Below, piece after piece: positions 1 to 5,394 of a DNA stretch of 5,394 nucleotides. Under the pieces are notes generated by a model that searched no databases, was not told the origin of the DNA, and worked only from the letters and a program-made list of their open reading frames with translations. The stretch is from NCBI GenBank assembly GCA_029263635.1, contig JAJUFY010000162.1, positions 1-5,394 on the forward strand. Reading direction: 5' to 3'. This DNA is from Ectothiorhodospiraceae bacterium (lineage in GTDB: Bacteria; Pseudomonadota; Gammaproteobacteria; Nitrococcales; AK92). Numbering within the stretch: the first letter of the stretch is position 1; every line of letters starts with the position of its first letter. A program made the translations under genes and the position numbers.

Positions 1-243
1 CAGCCGATTGTGCCGGACGCCCAGTATCAATACCTGGCGGAAATGGGGCCGCGGCTCGCGCCCGGGCCAGGCTCGGCGACCGTGCCAGGCCGGGCGCTGC
101 TGGCGCTGGCGGAGGAGTCGCCGCAGCTGGAAGCCCATGCGCGCGAGCTGCGCGGCCTGCTGCGCGCCGCCCTGGCACCGCATCTCGGCGCGGAGCCGTT
201 GAAGAGCCGCGAGCTCTACCGCCAGTTCGTTCGACGACAGTAA
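1..243 (+). CDS. recO: DNA repair protein RecO, C-terminal part (5' end outside window)
   Basis: This is the last 80 codons of an open frame that enters from the left edge and ends at TAA 241-243. RecO is a recombination mediator: with RecR (and RecF) it loads RecA onto SSB-coated single-stranded DNA during gap repair, and it can anneal complementary strands. What I see is an Ala/Leu/Arg-rich, mostly helical tail ending in a PLKSRELYRQF block, which closely resembles the conserved C-terminal LKSREL motif of proteobacterial RecO. There is no cysteine in the visible part, so no zinc-binding motif of the kind some RecO proteins carry. The full protein is usually about 230-250 residues, so about two thirds is missing, including the N-terminal OB fold. 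The neighbours support the call, since recO followed by pdxJ and acpS is a common gammaproteobacterial order. The frame continues to base 1 with no stop, and the GTG at 10-12 is internal, not a start. Confidence 0.85.
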   Translation, partial: QPIVPDAQYQYLAEMGPRLAPGPGSATVPGRALLALAEESPQLEAHARELRGLLRAALAPHLGAEPLKSRELYRQFVRRQ

Positions 244-248
244 CGGGT

Positions 249-258
249 GAGGTGAATG
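249..258 (+). promoter_or_regulatory. pdxJ ribosome binding site with unusually short spacing
   Basis: A GAGGTGA stretch (249-255) abuts the ATG at 256-258. The GAGG core at 249-252 leaves only three bases to the start codon. An in-frame TGA at 253-255 rules out any start further upstream, so the ATG is fixed. Translational coupling with recO, which stops 12 bases earlier, could compensate for the tight spacing; that is inference. Confidence 0.55.
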
Positions 259-996
259 CAAGCATTGAATTCCACGATTGCTCTGGGCGTCAACATCGAC
301 CATGTGGCGACCCTGCGCCAGGCCCGGGGCACCCGCTATCCGGATCCGGTCCATGCCGCTCTGCAGGCGGAAATGGCCGGCGCTGACCTGATCACCCTGC
401 ACCTGCGCGAGGACCGCCGCCACATCCAGGAGCGCGACGTCGAGCTGCTGCGGGCGCAGCTGCAGACCCGGATGAATCTGGAAATGGCGGTGACGGACGA
501 AATGGTCGAGATCGCCTGCCGTTACCGCCCGCACGACTGCTGCCTGGTGCCGGAACGGCGCGAGGAGCTGACTACCGAGGGCGGCCTGGACGTCGCCGCG
601 CAGCTGCCACGGGTCCGGGAGGTCTGTGCGCAGCTTGCCGAGGCCGGCATCCGGGTCTCGCTGTTCGTCGATCCCGAGCCGCACCAGCTGGATGCCGCGA
701 AGGTCGCCGGGGCTCCCGTGGTGGAGCTGCACACCGGCCGTTACGCGGAGGCGGAAGGCGAGGCGGCCGCGGCCGAGCTGGAGCGCCTGCGGGCGGCCGC
801 GGCCCACGCCCACGGCCTGGGACTGGTCGTCAATGCCGGCCATGGCCTGCACTATCACAATGTGCAGCCGATCGCGGCCATCCCGGAGCTGGCCGAGCTC
901 AATATCGGCCACGCCATCATTGCCCGGGCCGTGTTCGCAGGCCTGCCCGAGGCGGTGCGGGAGATGAAGCGGCTGATGGTCGAGGCGCGCCGGTGA
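256..996 (+). CDS. pdxJ: Pyridoxine 5'-phosphate synthase PdxJ
   Basis: PdxJ condenses 1-deoxy-D-xylulose 5-phosphate with 3-amino-1-hydroxyacetone phosphate to give pyridoxine 5'-phosphate, the last ring-forming step of the DXP-dependent vitamin B6 pathway. It is a cytosolic TIM-barrel enzyme, an octamer in E. coli. The 246-residue product matches the family length (E. coli 243) and is collinear with E. coli PdxJ as I recall it. Visible landmarks are GVNIDHVATLRQARG (11-25), HLREDRRH (49-56), RMNLEMAVT (72-80), TTEGGLDV (106-113), VNAGHGL (192-198) and the tail motif LNIGHAII. H49, E76 and H196 correspond to the known active-site His45, Glu72 and His193 of the E. coli enzyme. The N-terminus is four residues longer than E. 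coli, and an in-frame stop directly before the ATG fixes the start. The gene lies 12 bases after recO and its TGA overlaps the acpS start, consistent with one transcript. Nothing suggests damage or transfer. Confidence 0.97.
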   Translation: MQALNSTIALGVNIDHVATLRQARGTRYPDPVHAALQAEMAGADLITLHLREDRRHIQERDVELLRAQLQTRMNLEMAVTDEMVEIACRYRPHDCCLVPERREELTTEGGLDVAAQLPRVREVCAQLAEAGIRVSLFVDPEPHQLDAAKVAGAPVVELHTGRYAEAEGEAAAAELERLRAAAAHAHGLGLVVNAGHGLHYHNVQPIAAIPELAELNIGHAIIARAVFAGLPEAVREMKRLMVEARR

Positions 997-1379
997 CCAT
1001 CGCCGGCATCGGCACCGACCTGGTCGAGATCGACCGGCTGGCCGCAGCGCTGGAACGCTTCGGCCAGCGGTTCGGCGAGCGCATCCTCGGCCGGGACGAG
1101 CTGATCGAATGGGAGCGGGGCAGACGTTCGCCGCGGTTCCTGGCCAAGCGCTTCGCCGCCAAGGAAGCGGCGGCCAAGGCGCTGGGCACCGGTTTCCGCA
1201 ACGGCATCCGATTCGTCGACATCCAGGTCCGCCACGACGAGCTCGGCAAACCCGAGCTGGTCTTCCTGGCCGCTGCCGCGGCGCGCGCCGAAGCGTTGGG
1301 CGTGGTCCGCAGCGAACTCAGCATCAGCGACGAACGTAGCTACGCGGTCGCCTTCGTGGTGCTGGTCGGAACCGGCTGA
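993..1379 (+). CDS. acpS: Holo-[acyl-carrier-protein] synthase AcpS
   Basis: AcpS transfers the 4'-phosphopantetheine arm of coenzyme A to the conserved serine of apo-ACP, making the active carrier for fatty acid synthesis in the cytosol. The product has 128 residues (E. coli 126), the size of the small trimeric AcpS-type transferases. Diagnostic motifs are GIGTDLVEI at 5-13 and FLAKRFAAKEAAAKALGTG at 49-67. D9 and E58 are the expected Mg2+ ligands, and K62 is part of the same conserved helix. The motif DELGKPEL near residue 82 is also typical. Translation starts at GTG 993-995 inside the end of pdxJ, giving a four-base GTGA overlap. A GAGG at 982-985 lies seven bases before it, and the overlap suggests translational coupling. 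The gene ends at TGA 1377-1379 and faces the kinase gene across a 97-base convergent gap. It looks intact. Confidence 0.97.
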   Translation: MTIAGIGTDLVEIDRLAAALERFGQRFGERILGRDELIEWERGRRSPRFLAKRFAAKEAAAKALGTGFRNGIRFVDIQVRHDELGKPELVFLAAAAARAEALGVVRSELSISDERSYAVAFVVLVGTG

Positions 1380-1476
1380 ATCCGGAAGCGCCGCCGCCAA
1401 GGCCTTGCCGAGAGCCCGGCAATGCGCCGATGTTCTTCGTTAGATATCGGCCGTTAGCTGTTGATGGCAAAAGATA
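1380..1476. other. Convergent intergenic gap between acpS and the kinase gene
   Basis: This 97-base stretch separates the 3' ends of acpS (+) and the hybrid kinase (-). Apart from the weak hairpins it holds two copies of AGATATC, at 1442-1448 and 1472-1478. The second runs into the kinase stop codon, read as TCA at 1477-1479 on the + strand. The segment from 1430 on is visibly more AT-rich than the coding DNA around it. I see no open frame or RNA gene in it. Confidence 0.6.
1405..1422 (+). terminator. Weak terminator-like hairpin after acpS
   Basis: TTGCCG (1405-1410) pairs perfectly with CGGCAA (1417-1422) around a six-base loop AGAGCC. The following bases are only mildly T-rich (TGTTCTTCGTT at 1431-1441, after a gap), so this is not a classic intrinsic terminator. 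A second possible stem, GCCGAT 1426-1431 with ATCGGC 1446-1451, follows it. The position between convergent genes is right for transcription ending, and the stem could work from either side. I regard function as possible, not shown. Confidence 0.3.
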
Positions 1477-4152
1477 TCAGCGAAGACTTTCTCCTGCTTT
1501 CCTTGCCATCAGCGCATCGATTTCCTGCAGCACCGGCCGCACCTCGGGCACCGCAGCGCTGGTTCCGTCTCCGCTCAGCGCGGTTTCCAGGGCCGCGCAG
1601 GCCGCCTGCAATGCCGACAAGCGACAGACCGCAGCGGCGCCGCGCAGGGTATGCGCCCGCTCTTTCAGCTGGTCCCGGCGATTGGCGCGGATGGCGGCCT
1701 CGATGGCCCGGCGGTGTCCCGGCAGCTCGGCGAGCAGCATGCCGCGCAGATCCTGCTGGAGGCCGGCCTGCTCCGGCGGCGCTGGCGGGGCATTCGCATC
1801 CGACCCGAGATTGCGCAGGATGCGCAGCACCTGGTTTTCGGTAATTGGCTTGATCAGGCAGTCGTCCATCCCCGCCGACAGCAGCCGCTCGCGCTCGCCG
1901 GGCATGGCATTGGCGGTGAGGGCGACGATCATCGGCGTCTTGCGCTTGCCTTCCTGTGCCAGGATGGCGCGGGCGGCGGTCTCGCCGCTCATGGTCGGCA
2001 TGTGGATGTCCATGAAGATCAGATCCAGATCGTGCCGCGCCGCAAGCTCGACCGCACGGCCGCCGTCCTCGGCTTCCAGCGCCCGGATGCCGTGATTGTT
2101 GAGGATGGCCGTCACCAGTTTCCGGTTGATCCGGTTGTCGTCGACGACCAGGACCTTCAGGCCGCTCGGCGGGGGAGCCGGCTTGGGCGCCGGACGCTGG
2201 AGCGAAGGGGCTGACGGGGCGGAGCCTCCACGGTCGCCCAGCAGCCGGCAGAGTTCCCGGTAGAGGGTTTGCCGCCGCACGGTTTTCGACAGGACGACGC
2301 TGGCGCGCTGCTCTTGCAGAGCGCGCAGCTCGTTACGGTCGACGGTACTGGCCAGTACCAGGATGGGCGGGATCTTGGCCGCTGCCAGCCGTGCCATCAG
2401 GTCATCGAAGTGCCGCGCATCGAGATCGGCGCGCGACAGCCCGACGATTGCGGCCTGCCAGTCGCCGCTGCCGGCCCTGGCGATGAAATCGGCCCGATCG
2501 GCGGCGTCCGTCACCTCGATGCCCCAGGCTTGCAGGGTGTGCCGGATCGCCAGGCGCGAGACCGGTTCTGCTTCGAACAGCAACATGCGACGGCCGGCAA
2601 GGGCGGCAGGCTGCGGTTCGGACTGCATGGCCTGATTGCTGCGCTGCTTGCCGCAGCGCAGCGTGAACCAGAAGGTGGCGCCTTGCCCCGGTTCGCTGTC
2701 AACGCCCATGTTGCCGCCCATCTGCTCGACCAGCTTGCGGGAGATGATCAGTCCCAGGCCGGCGCCGCCGAAACGGCGGGTAATGGAGCTGTCGGCCTGG
2801 CCGAACGGCTTGAACAGCTTTTCCTGGTCGGCCGGTGACAGGCCGATGCCGGTATCCGCCACGCTGATTCGCAGCACGGCGTCGTTCTCGCTTTCGTCCT
2901 CCAGCATGACGCGGATCACCACCCGGCCGGCCGGCGTGAACTTGATGGCGTTGTGCACCAGGTTGGTGATGATCTGGCGGATGCGGATCGGGTCGCCCAG
3001 CAGCTTGAGCGGCACGTCGGTGTAGATCAGGTGCACCAGCTCCAGGCGCTTGCCGTAGGCGGTGGGCGCCAGCAGCGACAGCACTTCCTCGACACAGTCG
3101 CGCAGGTCGAACGGGATGTGGTCGATGGCGAGCTTGCCGGCCTCGATCTTGGTGAAGTCGAGGATGTCGTTGACGATGGCCAGCAGGCTGGCGCTGGATT
3201 CCTTGACGGTGTTGACGTAATCCCGCTGTTCATCATCGAGCTGGGTGTGCGAGAGCAGGTCGGCGAAGCCGAGGATGCCGTTGATCGGGGTACGGATCTC
3301 ATGGCTCATGTTGGCGAGGAATTCAGACTTGACCTTGCTCGCCTCCAGCGCGCGCTTGCGCGCCAGGTCCAGCTCGACGTTCTGTACCTCGACCGCTTCC
3401 AGGGTCTGGCGCAGTTCGGAGGTGATCCGCTCGACCTCGCGCTGCAGGTCCCGCTGGCCATGCAGTATGGCCTGGCTCATGGTGGTCAGCGCGGCAGCCA
3501 GCTCCGCCAGGTCGCCTGGGACAGGCTGGTGCAGGCGGGCATCCAGGTGCCCGCGCTCGTAGTCGCCGATCAGCTTGCGTAGCCGGCCGATGCCGGCACG
3601 GTAGCCGCCGGCCAGCCAGAGCGCCAGGGCCAGCCCGGCGAGCAGCGCGGCGCCGATCCCGAACAGCAGCGTCCGCATCGCAGCAAGCCAGGCATCGGCC
3701 ACTGCCGCCGCGGACAGCGTGACGGTGATCCAGCCGAGCGGCCGGGCGTCGGCGGCTTGAATGGGGGCCGGTACGGCGATGCGGAAGGCGAGCGGGAAAT
3801 CGGCGCCCGCCATCAGCCGGAACAGCCGGGTGCTCAGGGACGGCGCCGGCGGGCCCGGGCGGCCAAGACGCAGGGAGAGATCGCCGGTCGCTCGGGTCAC
3901 GCTGACGGCGGCGATCTCCGGATCCGCCAGCAGTTCCTGCGCCAGCGATTCCAGCGCCGCGCGGTCGGTTCGGGCCAGCGCCTGGGCGGCTGAGTGGCGC
4001 AGGATCGGCGCAAGCGCAGCGGCCTTGGTCTCGCGCTGCCGCTCCAGCTGGCTCAGCCACTGCGGCTGCAGGTAAGCGGGCAGCAGCGCCAGCAGCAGTA
4101 CGGCAGGCAGCAAGGCGACCAGCAGCAGCCGCCCGCGGAAGCTGAGCGTCAT
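1477..4152 (-). CDS. barA: BarA/GacS-type tripartite hybrid sensor histidine kinase
   Basis: This inner-membrane sensor kinase resembles BarA (E. coli) and GacS (Pseudomonas). Family members phosphorylate UvrY/GacA, which induces small RNAs that sequester CsrA/RsmA. From the chosen start the protein has 891 residues (E. coli BarA 918). In order it shows a first membrane segment (about 9-26), a periplasmic region of about 130 residues, a second membrane segment (about 160-181), HAMP and coiled coil (about 182-275), and a dimerisation domain with H284 in SHEIRTP. The ATPase domain follows, with N397/N401, DTGIG 433-437, GGAGLGL 462-468 and GQGATF 489-494. Next come a degenerate receiver (about 522-640), a Pro-rich linker, a receiver with D671, D672, D715, T746 and K768, and a C-terminal HPt domain with H834. 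The first receiver has Gly571 where the phosphoacceptor Asp should be. I start at ATG 4152 because GGAG lies seven bases upstream and the first membrane segment follows at once. An ATG at 4257 would add 35 residues but sits in the likely -10 box. The signal and partner are not visible here. Confidence 0.93.
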   Translation of the reverse strand: MTLSFRGRLLLVALLPAVLLLALLPAYLQPQWLSQLERQRETKAAALAPILRHSAAQALARTDRAALESLAQELLADPEIAAVSVTRATGDLSLRLGRPGPPAPSLSTRLFRLMAGADFPLAFRIAVPAPIQAADARPLGWITVTLSAAAVADAWLAAMRTLLFGIGAALLAGLALALWLAGGYRAGIGRLRKLIGDYERGHLDARLHQPVPGDLAELAAALTTMSQAILHGQRDLQREVERITSELRQTLEAVEVQNVELDLARKRALEASKVKSEFLANMSHEIRTPINGILGFADLLSHTQLDDEQRDYVNTVKESSASLLAIVNDILDFTKIEAGKLAIDHIPFDLRDCVEEVLSLLAPTAYGKRLELVHLIYTDVPLKLLGDPIRIRQIITNLVHNAIKFTPAGRVVIRVMLEDESENDAVLRISVADTGIGLSPADQEKLFKPFGQADSSITRRFGGAGLGLIISRKLVEQMGGNMGVDSEPGQGATFWFTLRCGKQRSNQAMQSEPQPAALAGRRMLLFEAEPVSRLAIRHTLQAWGIEVTDAADRADFIARAGSGDWQAAIVGLSRADLDARHFDDLMARLAAAKIPPILVLASTVDRNELRALQEQRASVVLSKTVRRQTLYRELCRLLGDRGGSAPSAPSLQRPAPKPAPPPSGLKVLVVDDNRINRKLVTAILNNHGIRALEAEDGGRAVELAARHDLDLIFMDIHMPTMSGETAARAILAQEGKRKTPMIVALTANAMPGERERLLSAGMDDCLIKPITENQVLRILRNLGSDANAPPAPPEQAGLQQDLRGMLLAELPGHRRAIEAAIRANRRDQLKERAHTLRGAAAVCRLSALQAACAALETALSGDGTSAAVPEVRPVLQEIDALMARKAGESLR

Positions 4153-4155
4153 GGG

Positions 4156-4168
4156 CTGGCTCCGCCAG
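4156..4168 (-). promoter_or_regulatory. Kinase ribosome binding site inside a small GGA-loop hairpin
   Basis: Read on the minus strand, CTGGC (4168-4164), GGA (4163-4161) and GCCAG (4160-4156) form a perfect five-base-pair stem with a GGA triloop, three bases before the ATG at 4152. The Shine-Dalgarno GGAG is 4163-4160, seven bases from the start codon, and this spacing decides the start. GGA in a hairpin loop over a ribosome binding site is the general layout of CsrA/RsmA targets. However, the A expected two bases before GGA is absent and the loop is small, so a CsrA role is speculative. The ribosome binding site itself is well supported. Confidence 0.6.
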
Positions 4169-4252
4169 GCAGCGGCCAGCAGGAAGGCGTATGCGTGCAA
4201 GGTGCCGGCGGCATGCGGACTCCGGCTAGCCGAATCGACCGAACATGCCCGC

Positions 4253-4281
4253 ATCATAGCGGATGCGCATCTGGCTGCTAA
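4253..4281 (-). promoter_or_regulatory. Sigma-70-like promoter for the hybrid kinase gene
   Basis: On the minus strand, TTAGCA (4281-4276) stands 17 bases before TATGAT (4258-4253). The -10 box matches TATAAT at five of six positions, the -35 box matches TTGACA at four of six, and the spacing is optimal. Transcription would begin near 4246, giving a leader of roughly 95 bases before the ATG at 4152. This also argues against translation from the ATG at 4257, which lies within the -10 box. The promoter is inferred from pattern only. Confidence 0.55.
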
Positions 4282-4282
4282 G

Positions 4283-4311
4283 CAGGCCGGTCACACGCGG
4301 AAGCCGGCCTG
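4283..4311. repeat. Perfect 8-bp inverted repeat in the kinase-cysM divergent spacer
   Basis: CAGGCCGG (4283-4290) and CCGGCCTG (4304-4311) are exact reverse complements separated by 13 bases. The left arm begins one base beyond the kinase -35 box (TGCTAA on the + strand, 4276-4281), and the right arm ends 39 bases before the cysM start. The location suits a regulator binding site acting on either gene, or a transcript structure. On the + strand it is followed by TACCTTCTTT, vaguely terminator-like, but no + strand gene ends here. Function unknown. Confidence 0.45.
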
Positions 4312-4350
4312 TACCTTCTTTCGGCCCGGGCTTTTCTTTAAACTCGGCGT

Positions 4351-5241
4351 ATGCAATACCCAACCATCGAAGACTTCATCGGCAACACGCCGCTGGTCCG
4401 CCTGCAGCGGCTGGCCGGCGATACCTCCAACACCATCCTCCTGAAGCTGGAAGGCAACAACCCGGCCGGCTCGGTGAAGGATCGTCCGGCGCTGAGCATG
4501 ATCCGCCACGCCGAAGCCCGCGGCGAGATCCGTCCCGGCGATACCCTGATCGAAGCGACCAGCGGTAACACCGGCATCGCCCTGGCGATGGCGGCGGCGA
4601 TCCGCGGCTACCGGATGATCCTGATCATGCCGGAGAACATGACCGAAGAGCGGCGGGCGGCGATGCGCGCCTACGGCGCCGAGCTGATTCTGGTGCCGCA
4701 GAGTGGCGGCATGGAAGCGGCACGCGACCTGGCCGAGCGCATGGAGGCGGAGGGGAAGGGCAAGGTGCTCAACCAGTTCGCCAACCCCGACAATCCGCTG
4801 GCGCACTACGAAGCCACCGGCGCCGAGATCTGGCGCGATACCCGTGGTGCCGTCACCCATGTGGTGAGCTCCATGGGCACCACCGGCACCATCATGGGCC
4901 TGTCGCGCTATCTCAAGGAAAAGAATCCGGCCATCCAGATCGTCGGCGTGCAGCCGGCCGAAGGTGCCAGCATTCCCGGCATCCGGCGCTGGCCGCAGGC
5001 TTACCTGCCGAAGATCTACGACCCGGCCCGCGTCGATCGCATCATCGACGTCACCCAGGCCGATGCCGAGCACTACACCCGCGAGCTGGCGGCGCGGGAA
5101 GGCGTGTTCGCCGGCGTGTCGTCCGGCGGGGCACTGGCGGCTGCGCTGCAGCTGTCGCGCGAGGTGGAGAACGCCACCATCGTTTCGATCGTCTGCGATC
5201 GCGGCGACCGCTATCTCTCCAGCGGCGTTTTCCCGGCCTGA
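4351..5241 (+). CDS. cysM: Cysteine synthase B (O-acetylserine sulfhydrylase B), CysM
   Basis: CysM is a cytosolic PLP enzyme that makes L-cysteine from O-acetyl-L-serine and sulfide. Unlike CysK it can also use thiosulfate, giving S-sulfocysteine. The 296-residue product (E. coli CysM 303) aligns along its length with the E. coli protein as I recall it. K43 in GSVKDR (40-45) is the expected Schiff-base lysine. TSGNTG (70-75) is the substrate-binding loop, GTTGT (176-180) binds the PLP phosphate, and GVSSGG (255-260) is also conserved. The stretch PGIRRWP (209-215) and the C-terminal CDRGDRYLSSG favour CysM over CysK; the Arg pair (212-213) corresponds to the E. coli residues tied to thiosulfate use. 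The C-terminus is shorter than in E. coli. An in-frame TAA at 4339-4341 limits the start to ATG 4351. There is no clear ribosome binding site before it. The gene diverges from the kinase and is 12 bases from the next gene. Confidence 0.96.
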   Translation: MQYPTIEDFIGNTPLVRLQRLAGDTSNTILLKLEGNNPAGSVKDRPALSMIRHAEARGEIRPGDTLIEATSGNTGIALAMAAAIRGYRMILIMPENMTEERRAAMRAYGAELILVPQSGGMEAARDLAERMEAEGKGKVLNQFANPDNPLAHYEATGAEIWRDTRGAVTHVVSSMGTTGTIMGLSRYLKEKNPAIQIVGVQPAEGASIPGIRRWPQAYLPKIYDPARVDRIIDVTQADAEHYTRELAAREGVFAGVSSGGALAAALQLSREVENATIVSIVCDRGDRYLSSGVFPA

Positions 5242-5253
5242 GCCCGGGGAGCC

Positions 5254-5394
5254 ATGTTGCCGCACAACGTTTTCGTGTTCGATATCGAGACCGTGCCGGA
5301 CGTCGAAGGCGGCCGGCGGCTGCTCGACCTGCATGACCTGTCGGATGCGGACGCCGGCCGGGCCATGCTGGCCTTGCGCCGCCAGCAGACCGGC
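5254..5394 (+). CDS. Predicted 3'-5' exonuclease related to the PolB exonuclease domain, N-terminal part
   Basis: Only the first 47 codons are present; the frame is open at the right edge. The opening NVFVFDIETVPD (residues 5-16) contains an exonuclease I motif, with D10 and E12 in the positions of the metal-binding acidic pair of DnaQ/PolB-type exonucleases. Together with the following GRRLLDL and LRRQQTG segments this resembles the family described as predicted 3'-5' exonucleases related to the PolB exonuclease domain (Pfam PF10108, from memory). Proteins of this family are usually a few hundred residues, have no polymerase domain, and their role is poorly known. The start is ATG 5254 or TTG 5257. 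GGGGAG at 5246-5251 is only two bases from the ATG but five from the TTG. The gene follows cysM by 12 bases and lies in the same frame, so co-transcription is likely. Exo motifs II and III lie outside the window, so activity cannot be judged. Confidence 0.8.
   Translation, partial: MLPHNVFVFDIETVPDVEGGRRLLDLHDLSDADAGRAMLALRRQQTG

Larger units (their letters stand above)
4153..4350. other. Divergent intergenic region between the kinase gene and cysM
   Basis: The roughly 200 bases between the two divergent starts carry the kinase promoter, its leader with the ribosome-binding-site hairpin, and the inverted repeat. Towards cysM lie the palindrome GCCCGGGC (4324-4331) and the AT-rich run TTTTCTTTAAA (4332-4342), which could include a -10-like element. 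I found no convincing -35 box at a usual distance from it. No small open frame here looks real. Confidence 0.6.

Noticed and set aside
10..243. A short complete gene starting at GTG 10
   Set aside because: The frame is open to base 1 and the sequence matches the C-terminal end of RecO, so the GTG is an internal valine codon.
855..1400. A 181-codon minus-strand frame across pdxJ and acpS
   Set aside because: It is antisense to two conserved genes, with composition typical of reversed GC-rich coding sequence and no motif.
2953..3582. Plus-strand open frames inside the kinase gene, the longest about 209 codons
   Set aside because: They are antisense shadows of the dimerisation, HAMP and ATPase regions of the kinase, whose motifs are intact in the minus-strand frame. 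Their products show no domain features.
4324..4331. GCCCGGGC palindrome followed by TTTTCTTT as an intrinsic terminator
   Set aside because: There is no loop for a stable hairpin and no upstream plus-strand gene to terminate; it is a chance palindrome in GC-rich DNA or part of the cysM promoter area.
4291..5334. A 347-codon open frame on the minus strand across cysM
   Set aside because: It is antisense to a clearly conserved cysM and is open because of GC-rich codon bias. Its product is rich in His, Arg, Asp and Gly with no recognisable motif, and it spans the cysM promoter region and the next gene's start.
1..5394. CRISPR arrays, insertion sequences, attachment sites, tRNA or rRNA genes, toxin-antitoxin or defence genes
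   Set aside because: I looked for repeated units, terminal inverted repeats, tRNA-like cloverleaf ends and atypical composition on both strands and saw none; almost all the DNA is accounted for by conserved housekeeping genes.

Overview
The window looks like chromosomal core sequence from a high-GC gammaproteobacterium. The evidence is uniformly GC-rich coding sequence, third codon positions dominated by G and C, and a run of housekeeping genes in an order familiar from that class: recO, pdxJ, acpS, then a BarA/GacS-type hybrid kinase on the opposite strand, then cysM divergent from it, then a PolB-like exonuclease gene. Close linkage of gacS and cysM is known from Pseudomonas. I cannot place the source to genus, and I see no sign of mobile DNA, CRISPR, tRNA or rRNA.

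Layout. Positions 1-243 (+) hold the C-terminal 80 codons of recO, cut by the window edge. After 12 bases comes pdxJ (256-996, +), which overlaps acpS (993-1379, +) by four bases, so the three form a compact co-transcribed block. A convergent gap of 97 bases (1380-1476) carries a weak terminator-like hairpin. From 4152 down to 1477 (-) lies a complete 891-residue tripartite hybrid sensor kinase (barA/gacS). A divergent spacer of about 200 bases (4153-4350) holds a good sigma-70-like promoter for the kinase, a hairpin over its ribosome binding site, and an 8-bp inverted repeat just upstream of the -35 box. Then come cysM (4351-5241, +) and, 12 bases later, the first 47 codons of a predicted 3'-5' exonuclease gene that runs off the right edge.

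How the genes relate. PdxJ makes pyridoxine 5'-phosphate, the precursor of PLP, and CysM is a PLP enzyme, but the two sit in separate transcription units and this is more likely neighbourhood than regulation. AcpS activates acyl carrier protein, and RecO and the exonuclease-like protein belong to DNA metabolism. The kinase is the sensor of the Gac/Bar-Uvr global switch that acts through small RNAs on CsrA/RsmA; its response regulator is not in this window.

I found no clear undescribed system. The items most worth checking are in the kinase leader (promoter, inverted repeat, GGA-loop hairpin over the ribosome binding site), the degenerate first receiver domain of the kinase, the lack of a ribosome binding site for cysM, and the poorly characterised exonuclease linked to cysM.
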